From Dyella halodurans (GTDB taxonomy: Bacteria; Pseudomonadota; Gammaproteobacteria; Xanthomonadales; Rhodanobacteraceae): 64,000 nt of DNA. Of this stretch, positions 35,925 through 45,515 are shown piece by piece (the stretch's first letter is position 1; every line of letters begins with the position of its first letter). The stretch is from positions 310,001 to 374,000 of the forward strand of contig NZ_JAPDPF010000002.1 in the NCBI RefSeq assembly GCF_026283925.1, given 5' to 3'. A program made the position numbers and the translations under genes. The notes under the pieces are model-generated. The model saw nothing but the letters and a program-made list of their open reading frames with translations, did not search any database and was not told the DNA's origin.

Positions 35925-36269
35925 ATGCGGCTGCTGCTCACCGACGAAGATGATCCGATCTCCATCCCGCTTGACGATGTCATCCGGGAGGCCTGGGCTC
36001 TCCAGTACGACAGGGCGCATCGAGGCGATAGCATGGATCGGCTCCGTGAACGAATCGCAATTTGCTTCGCTAACAGCCTAGCTGTGTGCCTCGACACCGA
36101 TCTACAGCCACCGACTGCCGCTCAGATGCAGTACGCCACATCGATTGCCAGGGAGCTTGGTGTTTCGTTGCCCTACGAGGCACTCCGTTTTCGCGGAACC
36201 ATGGCAGATTTCATCGACCGTTTCGCGGACGCTCTGCGTGCTAAACGCGAAACCTATCTCCGCAAATAG
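35925..36269 (+). CDS. Hypothetical protein of the island type
   Basis: A 114-residue protein divergent from the Xre gene. Its C-terminal half (TAAQMQYATSIARELGVSLP, then FIDRFADAL) resembles a short helical domain seen at the ends of some topoisomerase and conjugative-element proteins, which is a weak similarity. The next gene follows after 3 bp, so the two form a pair. Function unknown. Confidence 0.6.
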   Translation: MRLLLTDEDDPISIPLDDVIREAWALQYDRAHRGDSMDRLRERIAICFANSLAVCLDTDLQPPTAAQMQYATSIARELGVSLPYEALRFRGTMADFIDRFADALRAKRETYLRK

Positions 36270-36272
36270 GGG

Positions 36273-36590
36273 ATGCCCATGACAAGTGATGAAGATGATC
36301 GTTTTGGTATGCCACAGAGCGCCTTCGAAGCTGCGTCGGACAGCGACGGACGTGACAGTCCAGTTTTCCGCGTCGGAATGTATGTGCCTACGCGCAGAGA
36401 AGTAGCGAAGCTACGGGCGGACGACCTACGACCGATCCTCATTGACTGGATGTTGGAGAGTCCGAGCGAGCTGATTCCCAATAACGAGCAGATATCTGCC
36501 GTCCGAGTCATATTGGGCACTCGAACTGATGCTGGTGAGGCTGTGATTCAGCAACTGATTGGCGAATGCGACGCCTATCTTAGAGTTTAG
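36273..36590 (+). CDS. Hypothetical protein
   Basis: A 105-residue acidic protein that I do not recognise. The start is ATG 36273 or 36279, 3 bp after the preceding gene's stop. It is probably co-transcribed with that gene and controlled by the Xre operators upstream. Confidence 0.6.
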   Translation: MPMTSDEDDRFGMPQSAFEAASDSDGRDSPVFRVGMYVPTRREVAKLRADDLRPILIDWMLESPSELIPNNEQISAVRVILGTRTDAGEAVIQQLIGECDAYLRV

Positions 36591-37013
36591 GTGCTTGGCT
36601 CATTGGTGCCGAACTCCGGCGATGCCGTGGCGCAGTCTAGTCGCGCGCATCAATTAGGACGCGTTATTCGGAGGTAGGGGGGGGCGGGAGGCCCTAGGGA
36701 GCGGGGCGGCAGGGTCGGTATTGGCTCGCGCCCTGCATTTGCCGAGAGACATACCACTAGCAAAATCTTTCATTTGTAACTATCGGACGGGTCGCGGGGC
36801 GAGCGGCTCACCGCTCGAAGCAATTGGACTCCACCTCGCGAGGGCGCAAGCGCCTAAGGCGGAGCGTCGCGCGGTGCGGGAAAAGAAGGAAATAGCCGAC
36901 GAACTGGATCCTCACGAAGGTATCGGTGAGTCACACCCAGGATGTCTGTGCGTTCGATTTGCAAGCCGTTCACTTAGACTAGGAACAACGAGTCGAAGGA
37001 AATCGGGTCGCAC
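36591..37013. other. Intergenic region upstream of the sensor kinase
   Basis: About 420 bp. It has a G-rich run at 36676-36690 and no recognisable gene: the frame 36721-37017 has no family resemblance and runs into the kinase start. It could include the right border of the island and the kinase promoter. Confidence 0.4.
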
Positions 37014-40000
37014 ATGAATGAACGCGGGGTCGGCAGACGGATTTCCCAGCGCATTGGTCGGTCGGCTCGACCTGGCGTCATGGTGGAGGTGGTGGCTTCG
37101 GTGGCTGTGTTGGCCGGCCTTATGGGTCTCGCCAACGGGTGTTTCGCGCGCGAGGCCACACGTGAGTCTGCGTCAGCGGATCGAGACGCGAATTCAGCGC
37201 CTATCTACTCCCGTGCTACGGAGGCGTCAGTACAGGCAAGCGCGCCGTCCGAGACCCCCTCCCAGGCAACGACGGATCCGTGGGTGAGAGGCAAATTGCA
37301 GGTGCCTCTTACGGACCTCAACATCACCGTGTACGGTCACAAGGAGGGCGCGCCGACGCTAGTCGTCGCCATCGCTCAGACGCCCGATGGCTTTTTATGG
37401 TTGGGTACCCGTGCAGGCCTAGTGCGTTTTGATGGGGTTACATTCAAATCGATCGAAGAGGTAAAGGGATATATCCAAACCCTGTTCGTGGATGCGCGAG
37501 GTGACCTTTGGATAGGCTATCGCCTCGGGGGAGCCGTTAGGGCTCACGACGGCGTATACGACGACATCAGCGCCGGGCTTAACCCCAAGAGATCAGTTCT
37601 ACAGATTCTTGCTGACGCCCAGGGAACACTTTGGGCGGCGACAACGTACGGCCTCTATCACCTTTCACGCGATAGATGGATATCAGCCAGTGCGGCCGAA
37701 GGTTTCGATCATGCTCTAGGGCCGATCTCCCTTTGGAGTGCGCGAAGCCATGCATTGATCGCGATCGAAGAGGGTAAGACGGTCTGGGTACAAGACTCCG
37801 GCCAGGCGCATTTTCATCGAGCGAACATGGACGAGCTCGTGAACGCTGAGTTCGGCGTGTCGGCTCAGCACGTGTCAAAAGGCGCTATGAATGTCCTTAA
37901 GGCCAACTTTACCGATCAGTCATCTACCTTTCGCGCGGATCAAAATGGCGCGATTTGGACGTTTCGACCATCGTTTATGCGGCTCACTGACATGCCCAGC
38001 GCAGAAGGTCATACATGGACGACTGAACCCTGGCCCGATCCTGCCGCGGCCGCAGGTTCCGGGGGGTTTTTCAGCCGTGAGCAGACCGTGCCGCAGTCTG
38101 CTTTCATTGACAGGGAAGGAAATATTTGGGTCGGTACGATTGATGGCGTGGTTCGCTTTCGGGCGAACAAGATGCGCTCGGTGGCACCGGACTCGGTTGC
38201 CTTGGCCCCCGCCATGGATAGAGATGCGGACGGCAGTGTCTGGGTCGCCTCTTCACAGCACGGCCCCGTCTATCGCGTGACCCATGGCGTTGGCCAAACT
38301 TGGGACGCAGGCAAACGATGGGTTCAGGCAGTCCGTGTGGACCGTGAGGGGAATACGTGGTTTCTCAATAACAACTTGGACGTCCCATTTCGCGAAAACG
38401 CTATCGAGCGAGTGGGCGTTCGAGGCGGCACGACGAAAATTAGCTATTCGTTGGGTGTGAAGAATGCAGTCACCGCGTGGGCGGACGATCCCGATGGCGG
38501 CTATCTCTTGGCCAGCCCGAGCGGCATATTTCGATGGCTTGATGGCCGGTGGAGTGATGGGGCGGGGCGCCCCGAGCTTCCGGTCGACGGCCCCTTTCGA
38601 CTAACTCCCGATAAGCATGGCGGCGTGTGGCTCGCATATCCGGGAAACCGCATATCCCACCTCACGGCCCAAGGCGTTACCAACTACGCCGAAAAGAACG
38701 GGCTGGCCTTGGGAAATATCTTCGCCATAACCACCTTTGGGGACGATATTTGGGCGGCGGGCGACCGGGGCGTGGCCAAGCTAGACCATGGCCAATTCAT
38801 TCGACTCGGCGGCGACATTGGTAATCGCTTGACTGGCGCCACGGGAATCGTGGAGTCGAGCAATGGCGATCTTTGGGTCAACTGTGATGCCGGCCTATAT
38901 CACCTGGCTTCGCAAGATTGGGGCGCTACCCTTCGAGGAGACCGTCAAGTCCTTACGGCCGCCCACCTCTACGACGAGGAGGACGGGCTGCAAGGGGGCA
39001 ATATTGATGTCTTCCCCGGCCCCACCTTGGTTGAAGACGGTGACGGACGCATCTTTGCCGCGAGACTCGCGGGCGCAAGCTGGATAGATCCAAAGGAGAG
39101 CTCCAGCAACATGCAGCCTCCCAAGGTTTTCATCGAGACCATACAGGCCGACGGAGTTCGGTATCCGCTGGGTCAAGGTCCCCGGCTGCAAGCGCGAACG
39201 CATGCCATTCGGATCGACTACACAGCGACTGCGCTTTCGCGGCCCGAGCAGGTGACGTTCAAGTACAGGCTGGACGGCGTCGACAGCAGCTGGCAGGTCG
39301 CGGCAAGGCAACGCAGCGCGTACTACGCGGATCTCCCTCCCGGTGACTATACCTTCCATGTGATAGCCAGCAACGAAGATGGCATTTCCAGTATTCGCGA
39401 AGGCGTGGCCTATTTCAGCGTTGCCCCAGCGTTCTATCAGACATGGTGGTTTCGCGCCGGATATATAGGTGTTGCCGCGCTGCTGCTGTGGCTCATCTTC
39501 AGGCTAAGGGTGAGGCAACTTCAATCGCGCTTACGGCTTGAACTGCGGGCTAAGCACGAGGAGCGCGACCGAATCGCACGCGAGCTGCACGACACGTTGA
39601 TGCAAGGAATGCATGGCCTGGTGCTCAAGTTACAAGTTTGGTCGGACGATCCGTCGATAGACGCCAAACATCGCCGGTCCATGGAAGGGGCAGCGGACGC
39701 CACGCGGAATTTACTGACCGAGGGTCGTGACAAGATTGTCGCTCTGCGTTCGTCTTCCGATGAATCTTCCGACCTTTTGGAGCGATTTGAGCAAGTGGGG
39801 AACGAGTGCCTATCGTTGAAGCCGGGCGTCAACGTTTTGGTGCAGCAGGCCGGCCAGCGGCGCTCCTTGGCCCTCGATGCCGCGGAAGAGATTTTCCAGA
39901 TTGGTCGCGAGGCGTTGCGGAACGCTTTCATGCACGCCAGTGCCCAGACTGTGTCAGTGAACATTGACTATGGAGTGGCAGACCTAAGCCTTCGCATTAG

Positions 40001-40184
40001 CGACGACGGCGATGGTCTTCCCCCCGAGGTCTTGGGAAAGGGGGCACTCCCGGGTCACTGGGGTATGCTGGGCATGAAGGAGCGGGCCAAGAACTTGGGC
40101 GGGAAACTCGTCCTTTCCGGCGGTAAGTTGCAAGGAACGACCGTTCAGTTAACCGTTCCCGGAAAAACGGCGTACGCCAATTAG
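37014..40184 (+). CDS. Hybrid-propeller sensor histidine kinase (Reg_prop, Y_Y_Y, HisKA_3, HATPase)
   Basis: A 1056-residue membrane kinase. A signal or membrane segment near residues 25-45 is followed by a periplasmic two-bladed-propeller sensor made of Reg_prop repeats (GFLWLGTRAGL, GDLWIGYRLGG, GNIWVGTIDG, GDLWVNCDAGL). A Y_Y_Y domain (about 700-800) and a membrane helix (about 815-835) come next. The HisKA_3 dimerisation region has phospho-acceptor His859 in RELHDTLMQG. The ATPase has GREALRNAFMHA as N-box and DDGDGLP as G1 box. Such kinases signal to NarL-type regulators, but none is adjacent here; the nearest is at 55.5 kb. Confidence 0.92.
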   Translation: MNERGVGRRISQRIGRSARPGVMVEVVASVAVLAGLMGLANGCFAREATRESASADRDANSAPIYSRATEASVQASAPSETPSQATTDPWVRGKLQVPLTDLNITVYGHKEGAPTLVVAIAQTPDGFLWLGTRAGLVRFDGVTFKSIEEVKGYIQTLFVDARGDLWIGYRLGGAVRAHDGVYDDISAGLNPKRSVLQILADAQGTLWAATTYGLYHLSRDRWISASAAEGFDHALGPISLWSARSHALIAIEEGKTVWVQDSGQAHFHRANMDELVNAEFGVSAQHVSKGAMNVLKANFTDQSSTFRADQNGAIWTFRPSFMRLTDMPSAEGHTWTTEPWPDPAAAAGSGGFFSREQTVPQSAFIDREGNIWVGTIDGVVRFRANKMRSVAPDSVALAPAMDRDADGSVWVASSQHGPVYRVTHGVGQTWDAGKRWVQAVRVDREGNTWFLNNNLDVPFRENAIERVGVRGGTTKISYSLGVKNAVTAWADDPDGGYLLASPSGIFRWLDGRWSDGAGRPELPVDGPFRLTPDKHGGVWLAYPGNRISHLTAQGVTNYAEKNGLALGNIFAITTFGDDIWAAGDRGVAKLDHGQFIRLGGDIGNRLTGATGIVESSNGDLWVNCDAGLYHLASQDWGATLRGDRQVLTAAHLYDEEDGLQGGNIDVFPGPTLVEDGDGRIFAARLAGASWIDPKESSSNMQPPKVFIETIQADGVRYPLGQGPRLQARTHAIRIDYTATALSRPEQVTFKYRLDGVDSSWQVAARQRSAYYADLPPGDYTFHVIASNEDGISSIREGVAYFSVAPAFYQTWWFRAGYIGVAALLLWLIFRLRVRQLQSRLRLELRAKHEERDRIARELHDTLMQGMHGLVLKLQVWSDDPSIDAKHRRSMEGAADATRNLLTEGRDKIVALRSSSDESSDLLERFEQVGNECLSLKPGVNVLVQQAGQRRSLALDAAEEIFQIGREALRNAFMHASAQTVSVNIDYGVADLSLRISDDGDGLPPEVLGKGALPGHWGMLGMKERAKNLGGKLVLSGGKLQGTTVQLTVPGKTAYAN

Positions 40185-40243
40185 GGGCGGCCGACGGTGG
40201 TGCCTTTGAACTTACCGAGAAACTTTCTGGTGCGCGAATTCGC

Positions 40244-40876
40244 TTATGCCTTTGCACTCGGACGAGCGGACACATCGTCGTACCAACGCCGCAGTGCGTA
40301 TCGCTCTTCGGGAATTGGCATGCTGAAGCCGGTTGCGGCAAAGTCCACGGTGACGAGCAGCGTTATATCTGCGATAGAAAACCGGGCGCCAGCGACGAAT
40401 GGCACGTCCTCAAGCCGCGCATCGATGTCCGCATAGAAGTTCGTCAGTCGTAGCTTGCTTCGCCCGACCACTTCTAGGATCTGGTCGTAGTCATGAGGGC
40501 CCGACAGCGCGCGCCCCTTCAGCCCTATGTGTGCATTTCGAACGCCTTCCATGGTGGCAGCAAAACCATCAAGCTCAACACGTCGCTCCCACATCGAGAC
40601 GATGCCTTTGTCTGCGGCGTCCGTCCCTAGCAGCGGCGTTGAGGGGTGAATCTCCTCAAGGTAGCGCCAGATGGCCGGTACTTCTGCGATTACGCGACCG
40701 TCATCCAACTCTAGTGCCGGTACTTGCAGTCTCGGATTGATCGACCTGTATTGGTCCGACATCTGCTCATTTTCACCGAGATTGATCTCCCGAAACGGGA
40801 TACTCAGACCCTTTTCGGCCAGAAAAACCCTGACCCGTCGAGAGTTTGGCGAGGCAGGTGAGTGATAGAGTTCCAC
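40244..40876 (-). CDS. Glutathione S-transferase family protein
   Basis: A 210-residue GST. The thioredoxin-like N-terminal domain starts MELYHSPASPNSRRVRVFLAEKG, with a candidate catalytic Ser in SPNS, the cis-proline VPAL and a glutathione-binding EVPAI (normally ESxAI). The helical C-terminal domain holds the N-capping motif FSIADI. It probably acts in detoxification. It converges on the kinase gene (59 bp) and lies downstream of the ergothioneine gene on the same strand (68 bp gap). Confidence 0.9.
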   Translation of the reverse strand: MELYHSPASPNSRRVRVFLAEKGLSIPFREINLGENEQMSDQYRSINPRLQVPALELDDGRVIAEVPAIWRYLEEIHPSTPLLGTDAADKGIVSMWERRVELDGFAATMEGVRNAHIGLKGRALSGPHDYDQILEVVGRSKLRLTNFYADIDARLEDVPFVAGARFSIADITLLVTVDFAATGFSMPIPEERYALRRWYDDVSARPSAKA

Positions 40877-40944
40877 AGGACTTCTCCGGACATGCTGAAT
40901 CTAGGGCGGAAGACTTTGAGTCACGTCCTGCCATCAGGGCGACG

Positions 40945-43137
40945 TCAGTCGTCGGCGACGAGCCGAAACACTCCAAAGGGCTGAGCCTCGCTGACCCATG
41001 TTTGAGCGATTTTCCAACCCGTGCCTTGCACCAGCGAAGCAAACGAAGCTGGCGTGAACTTGTGGGAGTTTTCCGTGTGGATGGTTTCGCCCGCATCGAA
41101 CCGGAATTCCTTGCCCGCCACGGTCACACGCTGATCTACCTGGCTAACCAGATGCATCTCAATACGCTGCTTGTCTGGGTTCCACACGGACTGGTGTTCG
41201 AACAGATCCAGGTCAATATTGGCCCCTAGCTCGCGGTTGAACCGCACCAGAAGATTCTTGTTGAAGCGGGCGGTGACTCCGTCGGCGTCGTTGTACGCGG
41301 CAAGAAGCGTCTTTATGTCCTTGACCAGATCGACGCCTACAATCAACTGCGAAGCGTCGCCCAATTCCGCACGAAGCTTACGGAGAAGGTTCGTTGCGTC
41401 AGCGGGTTCAAAGTTGCCGATGGTGGATCCCGGAAAGAACCCTATCACTGCCGCCCGACGGAATTCGTCGGGCAGCAGCAAGGGCTGCGTAAAATCTGCG
41501 ACCAACGGGCGAATGGCAAGGTTCGGGTAAATCGCCTCCAGCCTCTTGCGAGCCTGCGCCAACGCGGCTCCGCTGATGTCGATGGGTACATACGACGACA
41601 GCTGCGGCGCTGCATCCAGCAGCAGCCGGGTCTTCTCGCTGGCACCACTACCCAGCTCAACCAAGGCGGCACCATCGGGCATGGCAGCCGCGAGGGCCGG
41701 TGCAATCGTGGCGAGCAGAGACAGTTCGGTGCGAGTGGGGTAGTACTCCGGCGTCGCGCAGATCTGCTCAAACAGTTCCGATCCAGCGGCGTCGTAAAAG
41801 TACTTCGGCGATAGAGTTTTCCGGGACCCACTCAGCCCTGCGACGGCATCCCGTGCGAACTCGTTATCGTCATTCTGGGTCTTGTCGCGGGTGACGACGT
41901 CGCGTGCCAGGCGAACACCCGAAAACATCCAGCGCTGATCCGGACGGTAGAAGTTCCGATAGGACGGGCGTACGTGGTCAGGCGGCGTTGCCAAGGACGC
42001 GCCGCGCAGGACCATCTGGCCGGACATGAATTTGCCGTTGTATTCGCCCAAGGCATCCGGCGCGGCCTCATAACCCGGATATGCATCGTAACTGCTGCGG
42101 GTCCACTGCCAGGCGACGTCGTAGATCTGCTCCAGCTTTCCCTCTCGCGCGGCATGTTCCCACTCAGCCTCGGTGGGCAGCCGCGCGCCTTTCCAGCGGG
42201 CAAACGCCGCTGCTTCGTAGTAGCTTACGTGTGTGACGGGCGCGGTCACATCCAGGGGGCGCATGCCTTGAAGCGTCATGTGGCGCCACTGCGCGCCGTC
42301 GTGTTCCCAATAGAGTGGGGCGCGCCATTGTTGCGCCTGAGCCAGGCTCCAGCCATCCGACAGCCACCATCGCGGTTGTTCGTAGCCGCCATCGTTCATG
42401 AAGTCCAGCCACTCGCCAACGGTAACCAATCGGTCGGCGATCTCGAAGGGCTCAAGCCACACGCGATGCGCGGGACCCTCGTTGTCGTAGAAGAACCCCG
42501 GTTCTTGCATGCCAATGGTCACGAGGCCGCCTTCCAGCGACTGGAAGTTGCTTTGGCGAATACTTTTGATCTTGAACCGGGCGCTGCGATCATAGGCCGG
42601 GCACAGAGGGGACTGGGCAAACAAGTGAAGAATATCCATGAGCAACAACTCCTGGTGTTGCTGCTCATGCGCCAGGCCCAGATCGATGATCGCCAACGCA
42701 GTCTTAGAGGGTCCGGACTGCAGGAATTCCAGCAGATGATCATCTACGTACTCGCGATAGGCGAAGACGTCATCGACGGTGGGCCGACTGATCAGCCCAC
42801 GTTGGGGGCGGGGGTGACGTGGGCCGGCCGCCTCGTAATAAGAGTTGAACAAATACGCGTAACTCGAATCGAAAACGCGGTACCCAGATTTGAACGCGGA
42901 GAGTACGAACGTCTCGAAAAACCAGGTGGTATGTGCCAGATGCCACTTGGCTGGACTGGCGTCAGGCATCGACTGAAGCACCATGTCCTCTGCGTCCAAC
43001 GGCTGAACGAGAATTTCCGTGTCGGCACGAATGGATTGATAGCGATCCACCAACTCGCTGGTCGTGCGATCCATCTTTCGTACAAGATGGTTGACGGCTG
43101 CCGATTCCATCTGAGCAGAAAGTTGTGCACGAAGCAT
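40945..43137 (-). CDS. egtBD: Fused EgtB-EgtD: ergothioneine sulfoxide synthase plus histidine trimethyltransferase
   Basis: A single 730-residue frame. Residues 1-~425 are EgtB: a DinB-like iron site (H66/H69, and H157-E-Q-Q-H161-Q-E163 as HxxxHxE) and an FGE-sulfatase domain with the RLPTEAEWEHAA signature. Residues ~430-730 are EgtD: start motif SPKYFYDAAGSELFEQI, SAM site VELGSGASEKTR and a final HTENSHKF segment. Together they would make hercynine from histidine and then the sulfur-bonded ergothioneine precursor. The start has AAGGAG 7 bp upstream. Separate proteins are usual in bacteria, and fungal Egt1 has the reverse domain order. Confidence 0.93.
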   Translation of the reverse strand: MLRAQLSAQMESAAVNHLVRKMDRTTSELVDRYQSIRADTEILVQPLDAEDMVLQSMPDASPAKWHLAHTTWFFETFVLSAFKSGYRVFDSSYAYLFNSYYEAAGPRHPRPQRGLISRPTVDDVFAYREYVDDHLLEFLQSGPSKTALAIIDLGLAHEQQHQELLLMDILHLFAQSPLCPAYDRSARFKIKSIRQSNFQSLEGGLVTIGMQEPGFFYDNEGPAHRVWLEPFEIADRLVTVGEWLDFMNDGGYEQPRWWLSDGWSLAQAQQWRAPLYWEHDGAQWRHMTLQGMRPLDVTAPVTHVSYYEAAAFARWKGARLPTEAEWEHAAREGKLEQIYDVAWQWTRSSYDAYPGYEAAPDALGEYNGKFMSGQMVLRGASLATPPDHVRPSYRNFYRPDQRWMFSGVRLARDVVTRDKTQNDDNEFARDAVAGLSGSRKTLSPKYFYDAAGSELFEQICATPEYYPTRTELSLLATIAPALAAAMPDGAALVELGSGASEKTRLLLDAAPQLSSYVPIDISGAALAQARKRLEAIYPNLAIRPLVADFTQPLLLPDEFRRAAVIGFFPGSTIGNFEPADATNLLRKLRAELGDASQLIVGVDLVKDIKTLLAAYNDADGVTARFNKNLLVRFNRELGANIDLDLFEHQSVWNPDKQRIEMHLVSQVDQRVTVAGKEFRFDAGETIHTENSHKFTPASFASLVQGTGWKIAQTWVSEAQPFGVFRLVADD

Positions 43138-43256
43138 GGCTGGACTCCTTAGGTTTCGCTGGCCATTTGGCCTGCGCGCTGTGTCGCAAAGAAACGGTGG
43201 CGCCTGATGACTCCTCGTAAGACGGGAAGTCGACGTACGCGCGAGGCGGTGGGCAC

Positions 43257-44003
43257 TTACAGCTTGGAACCGCCGTCGACGCGCAGGGTGTCGCCGGTGA
43301 TCCAGCGGGCATCGTCGGATGCGAGGAAGGTCACCGCACCAGCAATGTCCTCGGGCGTAGCCAATCGCTTGAGTGCCTGCATGGAGATAGCGCGATCACG
43401 GCCCGTTTCCGTCTTGGTGAAGTTGGACATGTCGGTATCCACGACACCGGGCGCGACGGCGTTGACGCGAATGCCTCGCTCGCCCAAGGCGGCCGCAAAG
43501 TGCTTCACCAGCGTGTCGATCGCACCCTTGGTGGCCGCGTACGCCGACAGCGTCCCCGCTACGGCTCGCGCGACGAGAGAGGAGGTGAAGATGACGGTGC
43601 TTCCCTTGCACATGGTGGGCAGAAGCTGCTGCACGAGGAAGTAAGGTGCGCGCACGTTGACGGCGAACAGCTGATCGAAGTCCTCGACGGTCAGCTCTTC
43701 AATGGGCACCGCCTTGGAGATGCCTGCGTTGGCGACCAGGATGTCCAGGCGATCCCCGATGATGCTACGCACCTGTTTTGCCAGCTCGTGCGCGCCGTTC
43801 GGTGTACTCAAGTCGGCGCTCACTTTCTGGGCGCGACCACCGTTGGCCACGATCTCCTTGACGACCGCGTTGGCTTCCTTCTGCGCGCTGCCGTAATGAA
43901 CGATGACCTGGGCGCCTTGCCTGGCCAGGGCGAGGGCGATGGCCCGGCCGATGCCGCGGGAGGCCCCGGTAACCAGGGCGGTCTTTCCAGCTAACGTAGT
44001 CAT
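43257..44003 (-). CDS. SDR-family oxidoreductase
   Basis: A 248-residue classical short-chain dehydrogenase: TGASRGIG nucleotide motif at 12-19, NAG, catalytic SS...Y-A-A-T-K (SAYAATKGA), and a C-terminal RWITGDTLRVDGG typical of FabG-like enzymes. ATG 44003 (MTTLAGKTALVTG) is the natural start; the frame is open further upstream, but that part has no family match. The substrate is unknown. It follows the DUF427 and hydrolase genes on the same strand, so it is probably one unit with them. Confidence 0.9.
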   Translation of the reverse strand: MTTLAGKTALVTGASRGIGRAIALALARQGAQVIVHYGSAQKEANAVVKEIVANGGRAQKVSADLSTPNGAHELAKQVRSIIGDRLDILVANAGISKAVPIEELTVEDFDQLFAVNVRAPYFLVQQLLPTMCKGSTVIFTSSLVARAVAGTLSAYAATKGAIDTLVKHFAAALGERGIRVNAVAPGVVDTDMSNFTKTETGRDRAISMQALKRLATPEDIAGAVTFLASDDARWITGDTLRVDGGSKL

Positions 44004-44034
44004 GGGGTGAGTACCTAGTTTGGCGACAGACGTT

Positions 44035-44430
44035 TCAAGCCATCTCGTCGATGGAGTCGACGCGATCGGAGTAGAACGCGAGGTGGTCCTTGATTTCCGC
44101 CACGGCGGGGAAGGGAGCTTCGTAAGTCCACACGGCATCCTTGCCCTGTTGGTCGCCGACAGATATGCCGAAATAGCTGCAGTCGCCCTTGTACGGGCAG
44201 TACGTGGAGTGCTCGGATCGCGCCAGTAGCGACATGTTCACGTCCCTGCGTGGGATGTAGTGCACGGGCGGGTAGCTGGCCTCGCGCAAGGTGAGTGCGT
44301 TCCTCGAATCGGCGATAATCTGACCGCCGAATGTCACAACGACGCGTTGTGGATTGGCTTCGATCTCGATCGGATGCTCGGGACTGGGTACTTTGACGGA
44401 CCGCACGGCCGGCTGTGCTTGCTGGTTCAC
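44035..44430 (-). CDS. DUF427 domain protein
   Basis: A 131-residue protein containing the DUF427 pattern: HYIPRRDVNMSLL, then STYCPYKGDCSYF, and WTYEAPFPAVAEIKDHLAFY near the end. The function of this family is unknown; the conserved CPYKG block suggests a binding or catalytic pocket. It sits between the alpha/beta hydrolase and SDR genes, with gaps of 61 and 31 bp. Confidence 0.88.
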   Translation of the reverse strand: MNQQAQPAVRSVKVPSPEHPIEIEANPQRVVVTFGGQIIADSRNALTLREASYPPVHYIPRRDVNMSLLARSEHSTYCPYKGDCSYFGISVGDQQGKDAVWTYEAPFPAVAEIKDHLAFYSDRVDSIDEMA

Positions 44431-44491
44431 TGGGGTGTCTCCGGAGGAGCGGGTTCGCCGCTCCTCGGTGGAAGGAATCGTCGGGTCGAAA

Positions 44492-45346
44492 TCAGACCTT
44501 TTCGTCGAGGAAGTGACCCACGTGGAGTGCGAAGCGCTCCGGGTACTGGTATTGCGCGCCGTGGTTGCCGTCCGGATAAAGAATCAGCTGGGCGTTCGGC
44601 AGGTTCTGAAACAGGATGTACGAGTTGATCGTGTATATGATCACGTCGTTATGGCCGTTGAGGATCAATGTCGGCTGCGTGATCGTCTTGAGATAGTCGT
44701 AGGCGTTCGGCTGCGGCGCGCCCCACTTGCCCAAGGCCTCAAGCTGCGCGGGAGCCACCTTCTCGTTGGACTCGGGATCACGATCCTGCGTACGTGCGCG
44801 GAAGCGCTTGAGGAAGGCGCGGCCGGCTCGCTGACTGGCTTCCGAGTCGGTAAAGAACACCTTCAACCAAAGATGGTCAGGTTCGTCATACGTGGCACCG
44901 AAGATCACCTGCGCTTCGGGCGTCAGTGAGTCCATGCCTTCGCCGCTGCGCGGGCCGGTACCTACCAGCACGAGCTTGCGCACCAGTTGGGGCTCGGCCT
45001 GGGTCAGCGCCTGCGCCACCAGGCCGCCGAGCGAGAAGCCCAGCACGTCGACCTGCGACAGGCCCAGCGCCTTCACGAAAGCGGCAGCGTTAGCGGCCAT
45101 GCCTTCGATGGAGGTGGGCACGTCGCCGGAGCTGCCACCAATGCCTGCGTTGTCGAACAAGATGACTTCGCGGCCGCTTGCCAGGCCGTCGGTTACGGCC
45201 GGGTCCCAGTGGTCAATGGTGCCGGTGAAGTGCATGTTGAAGAGCAGAGGCACGCCACCGGCCTTGCCAAAGCGGCGATAAGCGAAGCGAACGCCGTTGG
45301 CTTCGACGAACTGGGTGGGGGCGGTCTGATGGGTGTGGGTGGTCAT
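44492..45346 (-). CDS. Alpha/beta hydrolase
   Basis: A 284-residue hydrolase from ATG 45346. The nucleophile elbow is GFSLGG, an oxyanion-side segment is LLFNMHFTG, the acid is in NGHNDVI, and the catalytic His is in PDGNHGAQYQ. Haloperoxidase- and epoxide-hydrolase-like enzymes have this layout, but the substrate cannot be read from the sequence. It is the first gene of a minus-strand group with DUF427 and SDR, and divergent from a LysR gene 169 bp away, the usual arrangement for LysR control. Confidence 0.88.
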   Translation of the reverse strand: MTTHTHQTAPTQFVEANGVRFAYRRFGKAGGVPLLFNMHFTGTIDHWDPAVTDGLASGREVILFDNAGIGGSSGDVPTSIEGMAANAAAFVKALGLSQVDVLGFSLGGLVAQALTQAEPQLVRKLVLVGTGPRSGEGMDSLTPEAQVIFGATYDEPDHLWLKVFFTDSEASQRAGRAFLKRFRARTQDRDPESNEKVAPAQLEALGKWGAPQPNAYDYLKTITQPTLILNGHNDVIIYTINSYILFQNLPNAQLILYPDGNHGAQYQYPERFALHVGHFLDEKV

Positions 45347-45441
45347 GATTTCGGTCTCCCGGAGGGATGAGCTGGTTGATTTGGAAAGGCCTCGTAGGCA
45401 TCGCTCCAAGGCCATCGAACTTGCTACGGAGCGAAATCTAG

Positions 45442-45511
45442 GCTCCTATGGCGCTTTTGCAAAAGACTTTGTAGGCTTGGGGCCATGCCTGAAAGGCATG
45501 CCTATAGGAGC
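45442..45511. promoter_or_regulatory. Inverted repeats in the LysR leader covering its ribosome site
   Basis: GCTCCTAT (45442-45449) is the exact reverse complement of ATAGGAGC (45504-45511), which includes the TAGGAG ribosome site of the LysR gene. Between them lies a short hairpin ATGCCT-GAA-AGGCAT (45485-45499). If transcription starts upstream of 45442, the ribosome site could be masked in the mRNA. Confidence 0.4.
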
Positions 45512-45515
45512 GGTC

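Noticed and set aside
28380-37013. Direct repeats as attachment sites of the island
   Set aside because: Visual comparison of both flanks gave only chance matches of about 9 bp (such as TGCCTTGGC), not enough to call att sites.
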